A DNA stretch of 43,517 bases from Rhodobacter sp. (GTDB taxonomy: Bacteria; Pseudomonadota; Alphaproteobacteria; Rhodobacterales; Rhodobacteraceae). Shown in pieces: positions 31,869 through 40,398 of the stretch (its first letter is position 1; each line of letters begins with the position of its first letter). The stretch is from assembly GCA_030065095.1 (NCBI GenBank), contig JASJDP010000042.1, positions 1 to 43,517 of the forward strand, written 5' to 3'. A model generated the notes under the pieces. That model saw only the letters and a program-made list of their open reading frames with translations, was not told where the DNA came from and searched no databases. Both the position numbers and the translations under genes were made by a program.

Positions 31869-33188
31869 ATGTCCTTCGCCTGGCTCAAACGCTATCTGCC
31901 GCGCTCGCTCTATGGGCGGGCGGCGTTGATCCTGCTGGTGCCGGTGGTGTCGCTGCAGCTCGTGGTGTCGGTCGTCTTTATCCAGCGGCATTTCGAGGGG
32001 GTGACCCAGCAGATGACGCGGAACGTGGCGCTGGAGCTTCGGTACCTGCTGACGATCGTCGATACGGCGGCTTCGGTCGAGGATGCGCTGGCCACCCTTG
32101 GCGGTATCGCGGGGCCCCTGGCGTTCGAGATCGCGCTGCCGTCGGACCTGCCGGACCGGGACCGGCGCCTGTTCTACGATTTCTCGGGGCTGCAGATGAT
32201 CGAGACGCTGCGGGCCGAGGTTGCAGGGGTCCGGCGGGTCGATCTGGCGGTGAGCAGCCGCCAGGTCTGGGTCTGGATCGACACCAGGCACGGGGTCCTT
32301 TCGGCGGTGTTCGACAGGCGCCGGGTCTCGGCGTCGAACCCGCATCAGCTGTTGGTGCTGATGGTGTTCACCGGAATTCTGCTGACCTTGGTCGCCTTCG
32401 TGTTCCTGCGCAACCAGCTGCGGCCGATCAAGCGTTTGGCGGCGGCGGCGGCGGAGTTCGGGCGTGGCCGTATCGCGCCCTACAAGCCGACAGGTGCGGT
32501 CGAGGTGCGTGCGGCAGGCAACGCGTTTCTGGACATGCGGGGGCGGATCGAGCGGCAGATCGAACAACGCACGATGATGCTGTCCGGCGTCAGCCACGAC
32601 ATGCGCACACCGCTGACCCGTCTGAAGCTCGGCATCAGCATGCTGGACCAGACACCCGAGGCCGAAGCGCTGCAGCGCGACGTGGAGGATATGGAGCGGC
32701 TGCTTGCCGAATTCCTGGCCTTTGCGCGTGACGATTCACTCGATGACCCGCAGGACTGCGACCCGGAAGCCCTGGTGTCAGACGCCGTCGCGAATTTCGT
32801 ACGGTCCGGCGCCAAGGTGGAGTTGGCCGGTGTGACGGGGACGGGGCAGGTGATGCTGCGGCCGATGGCGGTTGCGCGGGCGCTCGAGAATTTGATCGGC
32901 AACGCGGTGCGCTACGGGTCGCGCTGCGAGGTGCGGCTTGCGATCGGCGACCGGGCCGTGCGGATCTCGGTCGAGGATGACGGGCCGGGCATTCCCGAAG
33001 ACCGGCGCGAGGAGGCGCTAAAGCCGTTCTCGCGACTGGACGCCGCGCGCAACCAGGACCTCGGCAGCGGCGTCGGGTTGGGGCTGGCGATCGCGAATGA
33101 CATCGCGCGGCGGCATGGCGGCTCGCTGCTTTTGGGTGTCAGCGAGGGCCTGGGCGGGCTGAAGGCCGACCTCGTGCTCGCCAGGTGA
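31869..33188 (+). CDS. EnvZ-type sensor histidine kinase
   Basis: A 439-aa inner-membrane kinase. TM1 is at about residues 18-38 and TM2 at 160-180, enclosing a periplasmic sensor of about 120 residues. A HAMP domain (NQLRPIKRLAAAAAEFGRG) follows, then the H-box SGVSHDMRTPLTRLKLG with His243. The ATPase domain carries N-box ALENLIGNAVRYG, G1 VEDDGPGIPED, F-box LKPFSRLDAARN and G2 GSGVGLGLAIANDIARRHGG. The layout is that of EnvZ/osmosensing kinases, at the usual length. No response-regulator gene is next to it on either side in this window, unlike the usual ompR-envZ order, so its partner must be elsewhere. The dispersed repeat follows its 3' end. Confidence 0.92.
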   Translation: MSFAWLKRYLPRSLYGRAALILLVPVVSLQLVVSVVFIQRHFEGVTQQMTRNVALELRYLLTIVDTAASVEDALATLGGIAGPLAFEIALPSDLPDRDRRLFYDFSGLQMIETLRAEVAGVRRVDLAVSSRQVWVWIDTRHGVLSAVFDRRRVSASNPHQLLVLMVFTGILLTLVAFVFLRNQLRPIKRLAAAAAEFGRGRIAPYKPTGAVEVRAAGNAFLDMRGRIERQIEQRTMMLSGVSHDMRTPLTRLKLGISMLDQTPEAEALQRDVEDMERLLAEFLAFARDDSLDDPQDCDPEALVSDAVANFVRSGAKVELAGVTGTGQVMLRPMAVARALENLIGNAVRYGSRCEVRLAIGDRAVRISVEDDGPGIPEDRREEALKPFSRLDAARNQDLGSGVGLGLAIANDIARRHGGSLLLGVSEGLGGLKADLVLAR

Positions 33189-33276
33189 TCCTGCTGCCCG
33201 CGGTGATGCGAGCCAGTTTTCGAGCGCGGGACGCTTCCGGCTTACCGGTAGCCGCAAGAGCGGGATGAGGTTTTGT

Positions 33277-33501
33277 GGAACCGCGTTTTGGCGGTTCGTG
33301 GCCTGAAGTCGCCATTCGCAACCAGGCTTCTGGCGCGGAATCAAGGCCGAAGGCCGCCGCGCCATCGCCGACCCGCCCCGGAGGGGAGGCGATTTTGCTG
33401 GTGGCGTGTATCGGATTGATGTCGTTCGGACTTTGCCGGGATAAAACGAGCCGTTCAGAGGTGCGGTTCGCCTCCCCGCGGGCCGGCGATGGCGTGGCTT
33501 A
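33277..33501. repeat. Composite dispersed repeat (blocks A and B with long inverted arms)
   Basis: Block A (33277-33308) recurs at 20501-20532 and block B (33424-33501) recurs at 1-78. Between them, CGCCATCGCCGACCCGC (33360-33376) faces GCGGGCCGGCGATGGCG (33478-33494), complementary except for one base, and the adjacent GGGGAGGCGA faces TCGCCTCCCC. The element can thus fold into a large hairpin with a loop of about 75 bases. It lies between the convergent histidine kinase and oppF-like genes. There is no ORF, so it is probably a REP/MITE-like family. Confidence 0.7.
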
Positions 33502-33568
33502 TCTCTGAATCAGCAATGTCCGCTCAAAGCTAAAACCGACCCTCGATCCACCCTCGACGGATCGGGAT

Positions 33569-34564
33569 CTAGCCCGGCAAGTTCTCTCGCCAGAAATGGC
33601 AGGCGACGTGGGCGTTGCCGTCGGCGTGGTCCAGAATGGGCGTGTCCGCGCCACAGCGGTCCTGCGCCACCGGGCAACGCGTGTGAAACCGGCAGCCCGC
33701 CGGCGGGTTGGCGGGGCTGGGGATTTCACCTTCGAGGCGCTGGGTCTTTCGGGTGTCGTCAGGGTCCAGCGACGGGATCGCCGACAGCAGCGCGCGCGTA
33801 TAGGGGTGTTTCGGCCGGGCAAAGAGCTCGCGCGTGGGGGCGACTTCGACGATCGACCCGAGATACAGCACGGCGACATAGTCGCAGACATGAGCGACCA
33901 CCGACAGATCATGGCTGATGAACAGGAACGTCAGATCAAGGTCGCGCTGCAGGCTTTTGAGAAGATTTAGGATATCGGCCTGAATCGAGACATCCAGAGC
34001 GGCAACGGATTCATCGGCCACGACGAATTTCGGCCCCGTCACCAGCGCCCGCGCGATAGAGATCCGCTGGCGCTGGCCGCCCGAGAACGCATGCGGGAAG
34101 CGTCGCAGGTGTTCGAGGTTCAGCCGGCATTTCGCCGCGATCTCGCGGACGCGCGTGTCGGTTTCCTCGCGGGTCCTGGTCAGACCCATTACTTCCAGAG
34201 GCTCGGCGATGATGTCCCGCACCGTCATCCTTGGCGAAAGCGCGGCATAGGGGTCCTGAAAGATCAGCTGGGCGCGTTTCCGGTAATCCCGCAGATTGTC
34301 TTTCGCCAGCGTCGTCAGATCGTAGTCGACCTCGCCGTCGCTGTACCGCGCAGCGCCCCCGCTGATCGGCGCGGCGCGCAGGATCGCGCGGCCAAGTGTG
34401 GTCTTGCCGGATCCTGATTCGCCGACGAGGCCGAAAAAGCTGCCCTTCGGAATATCGATGCTGACGCGGTCGATCGCCTTCAACACCGGCGCCTTGCCGA
34501 TCAGGCGGCGGCCCAGCGGGTAGTGAACCGACAGCGTATCGAGCGAAACCAGGGCTGTGTTCAT
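33569..34564 (-). CDS. Peptide/oligosaccharide ABC importer, ATPase 2 (OppF/DppF-like)
   Basis: A 331-aa cytosolic ATPase. Walker A is LVGESGSGKTTLGRAIL, the Q-loop IFQDPYAALSPRMTV, the signature HAFSGGQRQRISIARAL, Walker B KFVVADESVAALDVS and the switch His FISHDLSVVAHV. The C-terminal oligopeptide-transporter extension ends with the four-Cys segment (GCRFHTRCPVAQDRCG, then CHF), which binds an Fe-S cluster in some relatives. The start at 34564 (MNTALVSLDTL) directly follows the previous stop with one base between. It is the last gene of the five-gene importer operon and convergent with the histidine kinase across the dispersed repeat. Confidence 0.93.
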   Translation of the reverse strand: MNTALVSLDTLSVHYPLGRRLIGKAPVLKAIDRVSIDIPKGSFFGLVGESGSGKTTLGRAILRAAPISGGAARYSDGEVDYDLTTLAKDNLRDYRKRAQLIFQDPYAALSPRMTVRDIIAEPLEVMGLTRTREETDTRVREIAAKCRLNLEHLRRFPHAFSGGQRQRISIARALVTGPKFVVADESVAALDVSIQADILNLLKSLQRDLDLTFLFISHDLSVVAHVCDYVAVLYLGSIVEVAPTRELFARPKHPYTRALLSAIPSLDPDDTRKTQRLEGEIPSPANPPAGCRFHTRCPVAQDRCGADTPILDHADGNAHVACHFWRENLPG

Positions 34565-34565
34565 C

Positions 34566-35567
34566 TCAGGCAACCCTCGCATCCTGGGTCAAATCGAAAC
34601 AGCGGGCGGTGTGGCCTTCCTCGACCACCGTGCGCTCGGGGACCTGCAGGTTGCAGATCCCCTTGATGAACCGGTCGCATCTGGTGTGGAATACGCAGCC
34701 CAGGGGCCGTTCGAGCGGCGAGGGGATGTCGCCCGCCACGGGCACCAGGGGGGCGTCGAGATCGTCGAGCCGGGGCAGGGCGTTCAGCAATCCTTGGGTA
34801 TAGGGATGTGCCGGCCGGGTGATCACCTGGCGCACCGCGCCGGTCTCGACAATCCGGCCCAGATACATCACCGCGACACGGTCGGCGGTCTGGGCGATGA
34901 CACCCAGATCATGTGTGATGAACAAAATCCCCATGCCGAATTCGCGCACCAGATCCTTCATCAGGTCGATCACCTGGGCCTGGATGGTCACGTCAAGGGC
35001 CGTCGTGGGCTCGTCGGCGATCAGGAGCTTCGGCTTGGTCGACAGCGCCATGGCGATCATCGCGCGCTGGCGCATGCCGCCGGAGAACTCAAAGGCGTAT
35101 TGGTCAAAGCGTTTGGCAGGTTCGGAAATGCCGACGCGCTCCAGCATCTCGATGCCGATTTCGCGCGCCCGTTTTTTCGACATGTCCGAATGCAGTTGCA
35201 GCTGTTCGATCATCTGCTTGCCGATGCTGATCGCGGGGGCGAAGCTCGCCATCGGTTCCTGGAAGATCATCGAGATCGCGCCGCCGCGGACCAGGATCAT
35301 GTCGCGCTCGCGCTTCAGGCTGAGGACATCCAGCGGCTCGCGATCCGGCGCGTTCAGCATGATGTGGCTGGCCGGATCATAGACGGTGTTGCCGCCGTTC
35401 AACCGCATCAGCGCCTTGGCGGTCACCGACTTGCCGGATCCGCTTTCGCCCACCAGTCCCAGCACCTCGCCGGGGGCGATGTCGAAATTGACGTCCTCGA
35501 CTGCGGTGATCAGCCCCTCGTCGGTCTTGAAGCGGATGGTGAGGTTCTTCACTTCGATCAGGCTCAT
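34566..35567 (-). CDS. Peptide/oligosaccharide ABC importer, ATPase 1 (OppD/DppD-like)
   Basis: A 333-aa ATPase forming the heterodimer with the OppF-like subunit. Walker A is LVGESGSGKSVTAKAL, the Q-loop MIFQEPMASFAPAISIG, the signature FEFSGGMRQRAMIAMAL, Walker B KLLIADEPTTALDVTIQ and the H-loop FITHDLGVIAQT. The C-terminal Cys cluster GCVFHTRCDRFIKGIC is kept. Its ATG overlaps the stop of the acetyltransferase gene by four bases (ATGA), so translation is coupled to it. Length is standard. Confidence 0.94.
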   Translation of the reverse strand: MSLIEVKNLTIRFKTDEGLITAVEDVNFDIAPGEVLGLVGESGSGKSVTAKALMRLNGGNTVYDPASHIMLNAPDREPLDVLSLKRERDMILVRGGAISMIFQEPMASFAPAISIGKQMIEQLQLHSDMSKKRAREIGIEMLERVGISEPAKRFDQYAFEFSGGMRQRAMIAMALSTKPKLLIADEPTTALDVTIQAQVIDLMKDLVREFGMGILFITHDLGVIAQTADRVAVMYLGRIVETGAVRQVITRPAHPYTQGLLNALPRLDDLDAPLVPVAGDIPSPLERPLGCVFHTRCDRFIKGICNLQVPERTVVEEGHTARCFDLTQDARVA

Positions 35568-36010
35568 GACAGGACCTTTCTGAAGATCACCTTGTCCTCG
35601 CCTTCGCTGTAAAAATCGCGCACACGTCCCTCTTCCTCGTAACCCGCCTTGGCATAGAGCGCGCGTGCGGCGGCCTGTTCGGGCAATTGCGTCGTCTCGA
35701 CGATGATCATGCGCGCGTCCAGCCTGGCCTCGATCGCCGCCACCAACCGGCCGGCCAGGCCTTTGCCTTGTGTCGCGGGTGCGACGCCCAGGGCAAGCAG
35801 GTTCCAGACGCGGTCCGTCATCTCTTCGGGACGGGCAAAGGCGAACCCGGCCGGCACGCCGTCAATCTCGGCCACCAGCCAGATGTCCGCCGCACCTTCC
35901 AGGGCAGGGCGGATCATATCGGCCAGGTACTCCGCGGGGAACAAGCCCGCGGTCTCGGCGATCCGGCCCAGGGCTTCGATGTCCGTTGCGCGCGCGTCCC
36001 GGATGCTCAT
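35564..36010 (-). CDS. GNAT acetyltransferase embedded in the importer operon
   Basis: A 148-aa GNAT protein. The acetyl-CoA loop is LALGVAPATQGKGLAGRLVA, preceded by WLVAEIDGVPAGFAFARPE and followed by TQLPEQAAARALYAKAGYEE. It lies between permease 2 and ATPase 1, with a 4-base ATGA overlap on both sides, so it is built into the transporter's translational chain. I infer that it acts on the imported compound or its breakdown product, for example acetylating an amino sugar, amine or peptide N-terminus, as in detoxification of imported peptide antibiotics. Its substrate is not readable. The long open frame upstream is the permease's shadow. Confidence 0.88.
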   Translation of the reverse strand: MSIRDARATDIEALGRIAETAGLFPAEYLADMIRPALEGAADIWLVAEIDGVPAGFAFARPEEMTDRVWNLLALGVAPATQGKGLAGRLVAAIEARLDARMIIVETTQLPEQAAARALYAKAGYEEEGRVRDFYSEGEDKVIFRKVLS

Positions 36011-37158
36011 TTCTTGGTCCCCGCATAGGGATCGGCGGCATCGCGCAGCCCGTCGCCGACGAAGACGAAGGCCAGCACAAGCGCGATGAAGAAGAAGACC
36101 GGGATGAAATACCACTGATAGTTCAGCAGGACGTCGGCAGAGGTGGTGTTCTGCAGCATGACGCCCAGCGAATTCACCGGATCCTTCAGGCCGAGGCCGA
36201 TGAAGGAAAGCGCGGTTTCCGACAGCACGATATAGGGAAACGAGATCACCAGGTCGACGATGATGTAACTGGTGAAGCTGGGCAGCAGGTGCTTGCGGAT
36301 AATGTGGCCGGGACGCGCCCCACACAGCTGGGCGGCCAGCACGTATTCCTGGGTGCGCTCGACCAGCAGGTGGGTGCGGACCCGGCGGGCCAATGTGGGC
36401 CAATTGATGAAGCCGATGATGACCGAGATGAAGAAGAACCGCATCTCGGACGACCAGGTATCGGGGATGAAGGCGGCGATGGCCATGAAGAGCGGGATGA
36501 TCGGTATGGTTCGGACCGCGTCGGTGACCATCTGCACCGCCCCGTCGATCACGCCGCCGAAATAGCCGGCAACCCCTCCGATGATCAGCGCCAGGACAAA
36601 GCTGATCAGTACGCCCAAGGTACCCACCGCCAGCGACGTGTAGACCGCATGCAGGGTGCGGCTGAAGATATCCTTGCCGGTGTCGTCGGTGCCGAAGAGG
36701 TGGATCTTGCCCTCGTCGACCCCGAAAAGATGCAGGGTCCCCTTGATCCCGAACAGCCGGTATTCGTCGCCGCGCACGAAGAACTGCAGATAGCGCCGGT
36801 CCTCGGCATCCACCGTGGTCACCCAGCGGAAGTTCGTCGCGATCGAGCGCTCGCGCTTGACCCCATAGATGAAGGGCCGCATCGAACATCCCTGATGGTC
36901 GCAAAACTGCGGGATCTGCGGGGCGCCGTTGGTATAGTCGGCGTTGCGGCCCTTGATCGTCGGATCGTAGGGCGACAGGAACGGGGCGAAGACCCCCATC
37001 AGGATCAGCAGGATCAGCACCACCGCAGCGATCATCGCGGCGCGCTGCTTCTTGAAACGCGCCCAGATCAGCTGTCGCTGCGAGGCGGTGAAATAGGCCT
37101 CTTTCTTTCTTTGCTCCTCGGCCGTAAGGGCAGGCGTCTGCGCCGTCTGGTCCACCAT
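36007..37158 (-). CDS. Peptide/oligosaccharide ABC importer, permease 2 (OppC-like, with large loop)
   Basis: A 383-aa inner-membrane permease. After a charged N-terminus (ALTAEEQRKKEAYFTASQRQ) and TM1 (about 44-62) it has an unusually long periplasmic insert of about 100 residues. That insert includes two Cys in CDHQGCSMRP, before the standard five-helix permease core starting at FGTDDTGKDIFSRTLHAV. The EAA loop is LCGARPGHIIRKHLLPS. The extended loop is typical of a subgroup of alphaproteobacterial SBP_bac_5 importers with very large binding proteins, some of which take up oligosaccharides. The start at 37158 is 3 bases after the permease 1 stop; the end overlaps the acetyltransferase ATG. 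Confidence 0.92.
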   Translation of the reverse strand: MVDQTAQTPALTAEEQRKKEAYFTASQRQLIWARFKKQRAAMIAAVVLILLILMGVFAPFLSPYDPTIKGRNADYTNGAPQIPQFCDHQGCSMRPFIYGVKRERSIATNFRWVTTVDAEDRRYLQFFVRGDEYRLFGIKGTLHLFGVDEGKIHLFGTDDTGKDIFSRTLHAVYTSLAVGTLGVLISFVLALIIGGVAGYFGGVIDGAVQMVTDAVRTIPIIPLFMAIAAFIPDTWSSEMRFFFISVIIGFINWPTLARRVRTHLLVERTQEYVLAAQLCGARPGHIIRKHLLPSFTSYIIVDLVISFPYIVLSETALSFIGLGLKDPVNSLGVMLQNTTSADVLLNYQWYFIPVFFFIALVLAFVFVGDGLRDAADPYAGTKK

Positions 37159-37161
37159 CGC

Positions 37162-38172
37162 CTAGCCTCCCACCACGGATTTGCGGATGCGCGGGTCGAT
37201 CAGCGCCAGCGCGATGTCGGTTACGAAATTCACGGTCACGATGGTCGCCGTCAGCAGAAAGATGATGGCGCCCGCCAGCTGCTGGTCGTTCGACCGCGCC
37301 AGCGCCTCGAGCAGCAGCGCGCCGGCCTCGGTCAGCGTGAGGATCAGCGCCACGATCGGCAGTTCGTTAAACACCCGGTTGAGGTCGAAGCCCAGCGAGT
37401 TGACGATGGGTCCCAGCGCATGCCGCGCGGGGTAGCGCCAGAGCAGCCGTCGGCCGTAAAGGCCCCGGGCGCGGGCGGCGGTGACGTAGAGCTTGTCGTT
37501 TTCGTCCAGCATCAGCGCGCGCACGGTCTGCAGCGCAAAGGCGGTCGCCGACCAGCCAAGGATGAAGACCGGCAGCCAAGCCCTTGACAGAAAATCCTTT
37601 ACCCGGTCCCAGGACCAGTCTGCATCGCGGAATTCATTGCTGAAGAGCCCGGTCAGCGAATCGCCGAACACCACCGTCGAGATCAGCATGATGATCAGCG
37701 CCAGCAGGAAATTCGGCATCGCCAGCCCGAGATACGAGATAAAGCGCAGCGACCCGTTCAGCATCGCGCTGTTGGACGAGGCCGATATGATGCCCACAGG
37801 GATCGCGATCAGATAGGCGACCAGCAGGGCCGTCAGGCATATCCCCAGCGATATCAGGAATTTATCGCCTAAAAGGTCATTGATGTTCAAGCGCAGGATG
37901 CAGCTGTCGCCGAATTCGCCACGAAAGATCACGTTGCCGACCCAGGATCCCCAGCGCACAAGGAACGGACGGTCGAGCCCCAGCCGTTTTTCCTCGGCTT
38001 CGATATCCTCGACCGAGATCGACTGTCCTTGCGTGTTCTTGAACGCCAGATAGCGCTCGGCACAGGTCCCTGGCACCAGTTCCATCAGCGTGAACACGAT
38101 CAGCGACACCAACAGCAGGGTGAATACCGCCATCCCGGCGCGGATCGCTGCGAATTGCAGGAAGTGGAACAT
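37162..38172 (-). CDS. Peptide/oligosaccharide ABC importer, permease 1 (OppB-like)
   Basis: A 336-aa six-helix permease. TM1 is AVFTLLLVSLIVFTLMELVP with the conserved PGT after it, then a periplasmic segment with GEFGDSCI. The core includes ISLGICLTALLVAYLIAIPV and GLAMPNFLLALIIMLI. The EAA coupling loop is ARARGLYGRRLLWRYPARHA, and the end is DPRIRK. Length is standard. It begins 117 bases after the binding-protein stop; a terminator-like hairpin lies in that gap and could lower expression of this and the following genes relative to the binding protein. Confidence 0.93.
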   Translation of the reverse strand: MFHFLQFAAIRAGMAVFTLLLVSLIVFTLMELVPGTCAERYLAFKNTQGQSISVEDIEAEEKRLGLDRPFLVRWGSWVGNVIFRGEFGDSCILRLNINDLLGDKFLISLGICLTALLVAYLIAIPVGIISASSNSAMLNGSLRFISYLGLAMPNFLLALIIMLISTVVFGDSLTGLFSNEFRDADWSWDRVKDFLSRAWLPVFILGWSATAFALQTVRALMLDENDKLYVTAARARGLYGRRLLWRYPARHALGPIVNSLGFDLNRVFNELPIVALILTLTEAGALLLEALARSNDQQLAGAIIFLLTATIVTVNFVTDIALALIDPRIRKSVVGG

Positions 38173-38228
38173 GACCCATCCCCAGACCGTCGGCTTGAAT
38201 TGAAGGCAGCCCGGTGCCCCCAGTCAAG

Positions 38229-38256
38229 AAAAACCCCGGGCAGCCAGGCCGCCCGG
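38229..38256 (-). terminator. Hairpin between binding-protein and permease genes
   Basis: CCGGGC (38236-38241) and GCCCGG (38251-38256) pair across a 9-base loop. On the minus strand the stem is followed by GGTTTTTC. It lies between the substrate-binding protein stop and the first permease start. Partial terminators at this place commonly keep the binding protein in excess. Confidence 0.6.
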
Positions 38257-38289
38257 AGCCGTTTTCCTAGGCCGTTCTCCGGACCTTGA

Positions 38290-40329
38290 TCACTCGTCGA
38301 GCCACCACTGCGCCGCCCGGTAGGGGTAGGTGCGGTAGTATTCGTAGGACCAGGTCTTGAACTCGGTCACGTTCTTCAGCGCGTTGCGGCTGTAGATCGG
38401 GGCCGGGGCGACGACGGTGCCGAGGAACAGCATCTCGTCGACCATCTTCTGGGCCAGCCAAAGTCCTGCCACAGCCTGTTCGTCCGAACCCGGTTGGGCC
38501 GACTGGAATTCGATCGCCTTCTGGCGCATCTCGTCCACCCAAGCTGGCGGCTCGACGCCCGAGGCGCCGTTCGAGTCGATGTATTCGGCCCAGAGCATGC
38601 CGGTGCGCAGGTCGAAATACCCGTCGAACGGCGGCTCCCAGTAAGTGGCGTCGCCAAGGTGGATCGCCACCGGCTGGCCCTTCAGCCACATCAGCACGTC
38701 AAGCTGGTTCGACGACTGGGCCGAGCGGTATTCGTCCGGCGTGACCTCCTTCACCGTGGTCTGGATCCCGACATCGGCCCAGTCCTGGCCCATCAGTTCC
38801 ACGACCTCGCCGGCGATGCCCTGGGTGGCGAATTGCAGGTTCAGTACGATGGGATCGCCGTTGGGCAGTTCGCGGAAGCCGTCGCCGTCGGTGTCGGCCA
38901 TGCCGATTTCGTCCAAAAGCGCGTTGGCCATGTCCGGGTCGTGTTGCAGATAGGCCTGTTCCAGCGCTTCCGGCACGAAATCCGGGCGCGGCGAAAAGCC
39001 GGTATATTGCACCGGGCGGCCCTGGCCGAAGAACGCGGTCTCGTTCATCGCGTCACGGTTCATCGCGACCGACATCGCGCGGCGGAACCGCACGTCGCCG
39101 AACACCTCGCGCTTGGCCATGTCCTCTGACGTGACGTTGAACGCCACGGTGTAGCTGGCGATCTGCGGCTTGAGCTGCACCGAATAGTCGCCGTCCCCCT
39201 GCTTTTCCAGCAGCAGCGGCGCCGAGGCCAGGGTCAGCGATTGCGACTTGTAGTCGGCCTCGCCGTTGACCAGCTTCAGGATCCGCACCTCGTTGTCGTT
39301 GGCGTAAAGCTCGTCCTGACGGCTGATATAGGGAAGCTGCTGGCCGGTCGTGTCGACCATGTGGAAATAGGGGTTGGCGACCAGTTTGCGGCCCTCGGTG
39401 GTGTCGCTGATGTAGATATGCGATTCCAGCGTCGGCTGCGTGCCCTTGGGCAGGCAGTCGATCTTGTCGGGATTCGACAGCATCGGCGACGGCGTGTCGG
39501 TCCAGTCGGAGTTGCCGTAATACGCGCTGACCGCCGCAATCCCGTTTTCGAACCCGCATTCCTGCGCCAGCGCGTCGGCGCCCGGATTGATGTCGGGGTG
39601 GTACTGGCCCATGAAATGCCTTGGCTGGAACGCCTGCGCATAGCTGGTAGCAAAATGCGCCAGCAGGCCTGGTTTCGGCGCCGGCATGTTGAAGACGACG
39701 GTCTCGTCGTCCGGCGTGTCGACCGTCATCCGTTCACCGGCGACCAGCACATAGGATTTCGGCTTTTCGATGATCTTCGGATCGAGCGCGAGGTTGTCGT
39801 ACCAGAACTTGACGTCGGCGCTGGTGAACGGCGCTCCGTCCGACCATTTGTGCCCCTTGCGCAGCTTGAAGGTCAGCTGGGTGAAATCGTCGTTCCATTC
39901 CCAGGACTTGGCGATGTTCGGCACGATGGTCTGCAGGTCGTCGGAGTAGCGGACGAGGTTCACGTGGCGCGTCGAAAGGAAATCCGACGTGCCGGCTTCG
40001 GTCGCGTTCGACAAGGCATGCAGCGTGCCGCCGTAGCGGCCGACCGAATCGTAGGGAACAACGACCAGCGGCTCTTCGGGAAGACGCTCTGCCAAGGGCG
40101 GCAGATCCGGGTTGCCCTTGATGTCGGCATTCAGCGCGTCCGCCTCCGGATTGCCCGAGAATTCCATCTCACAGCCGGCGGCGGCCTCGAATTCGGCAAG
40201 CTCGTATTGCTGCGGATAGGCGCCGGCGGCGACATCCTGCATGTCGGCAACTGTGATGGCCGGGCAGGCGGCCTGCACGGCGGTTGAAAGCAGAAGTGTC
40301 GCTCCTGCAGTCAGAAGAACGTGTTTCAT
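38290..40329 (-). CDS. Large extracytoplasmic solute-binding protein (SBP_bac_5 family)
   Basis: A 679-aa periplasmic binding protein, first gene of the importer operon. The signal peptide is MKHVLLTAGATLLLSTAVQA; no lipobox is seen, so it should be soluble. Family-5 text includes NIAKSWEWNDDFTQLTFKLR, GHKWSDGAPFTSADVKFWYD, FGDVRFRRAMSVAMNRDAMN and YEYYRTYPYRAAQWW. It is 130-150 aa longer than OppA/DppA. That size is shared with alphaproteobacterial proteins such as AgpA, which serves alpha-galactosides, so a sugar ligand is as likely as a peptide. The start at 40329 was chosen for the signal peptide; a longer frame exists. A consensus-like promoter lies 41 bases upstream. Confidence 0.93.
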   Translation of the reverse strand: MKHVLLTAGATLLLSTAVQAACPAITVADMQDVAAGAYPQQYELAEFEAAAGCEMEFSGNPEADALNADIKGNPDLPPLAERLPEEPLVVVPYDSVGRYGGTLHALSNATEAGTSDFLSTRHVNLVRYSDDLQTIVPNIAKSWEWNDDFTQLTFKLRKGHKWSDGAPFTSADVKFWYDNLALDPKIIEKPKSYVLVAGERMTVDTPDDETVVFNMPAPKPGLLAHFATSYAQAFQPRHFMGQYHPDINPGADALAQECGFENGIAAVSAYYGNSDWTDTPSPMLSNPDKIDCLPKGTQPTLESHIYISDTTEGRKLVANPYFHMVDTTGQQLPYISRQDELYANDNEVRILKLVNGEADYKSQSLTLASAPLLLEKQGDGDYSVQLKPQIASYTVAFNVTSEDMAKREVFGDVRFRRAMSVAMNRDAMNETAFFGQGRPVQYTGFSPRPDFVPEALEQAYLQHDPDMANALLDEIGMADTDGDGFRELPNGDPIVLNLQFATQGIAGEVVELMGQDWADVGIQTTVKEVTPDEYRSAQSSNQLDVLMWLKGQPVAIHLGDATYWEPPFDGYFDLRTGMLWAEYIDSNGASGVEPPAWVDEMRQKAIEFQSAQPGSDEQAVAGLWLAQKMVDEMLFLGTVVAPAPIYSRNALKNVTEFKTWSYEYYRTYPYRAAQWWLDE

Positions 40330-40369
40330 TGTCTTCCCCGTTGGATCGTTGGTTCCGATGAACAGACAA

Positions 40370-40398
40370 ACCCTAGGGGCATGAAGGGAATGTGACAA
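40370..40398 (-). promoter_or_regulatory. Sigma-70-like promoter of the importer operon
   Basis: On the minus strand TTGTCA (40398-40393), 17-base spacer, TAGGGT (40375-40370). The predicted 5' leader is about 30-35 bases, with the start codon at 40329. Confidence 0.6.

Noticed and set aside
35770-37587. A plus-strand open frame of 605 codons opposite the importer permeases
   Set aside because: It is rich in Arg/His/Gln, has no domain, and is fully antisense to well-supported membrane proteins.
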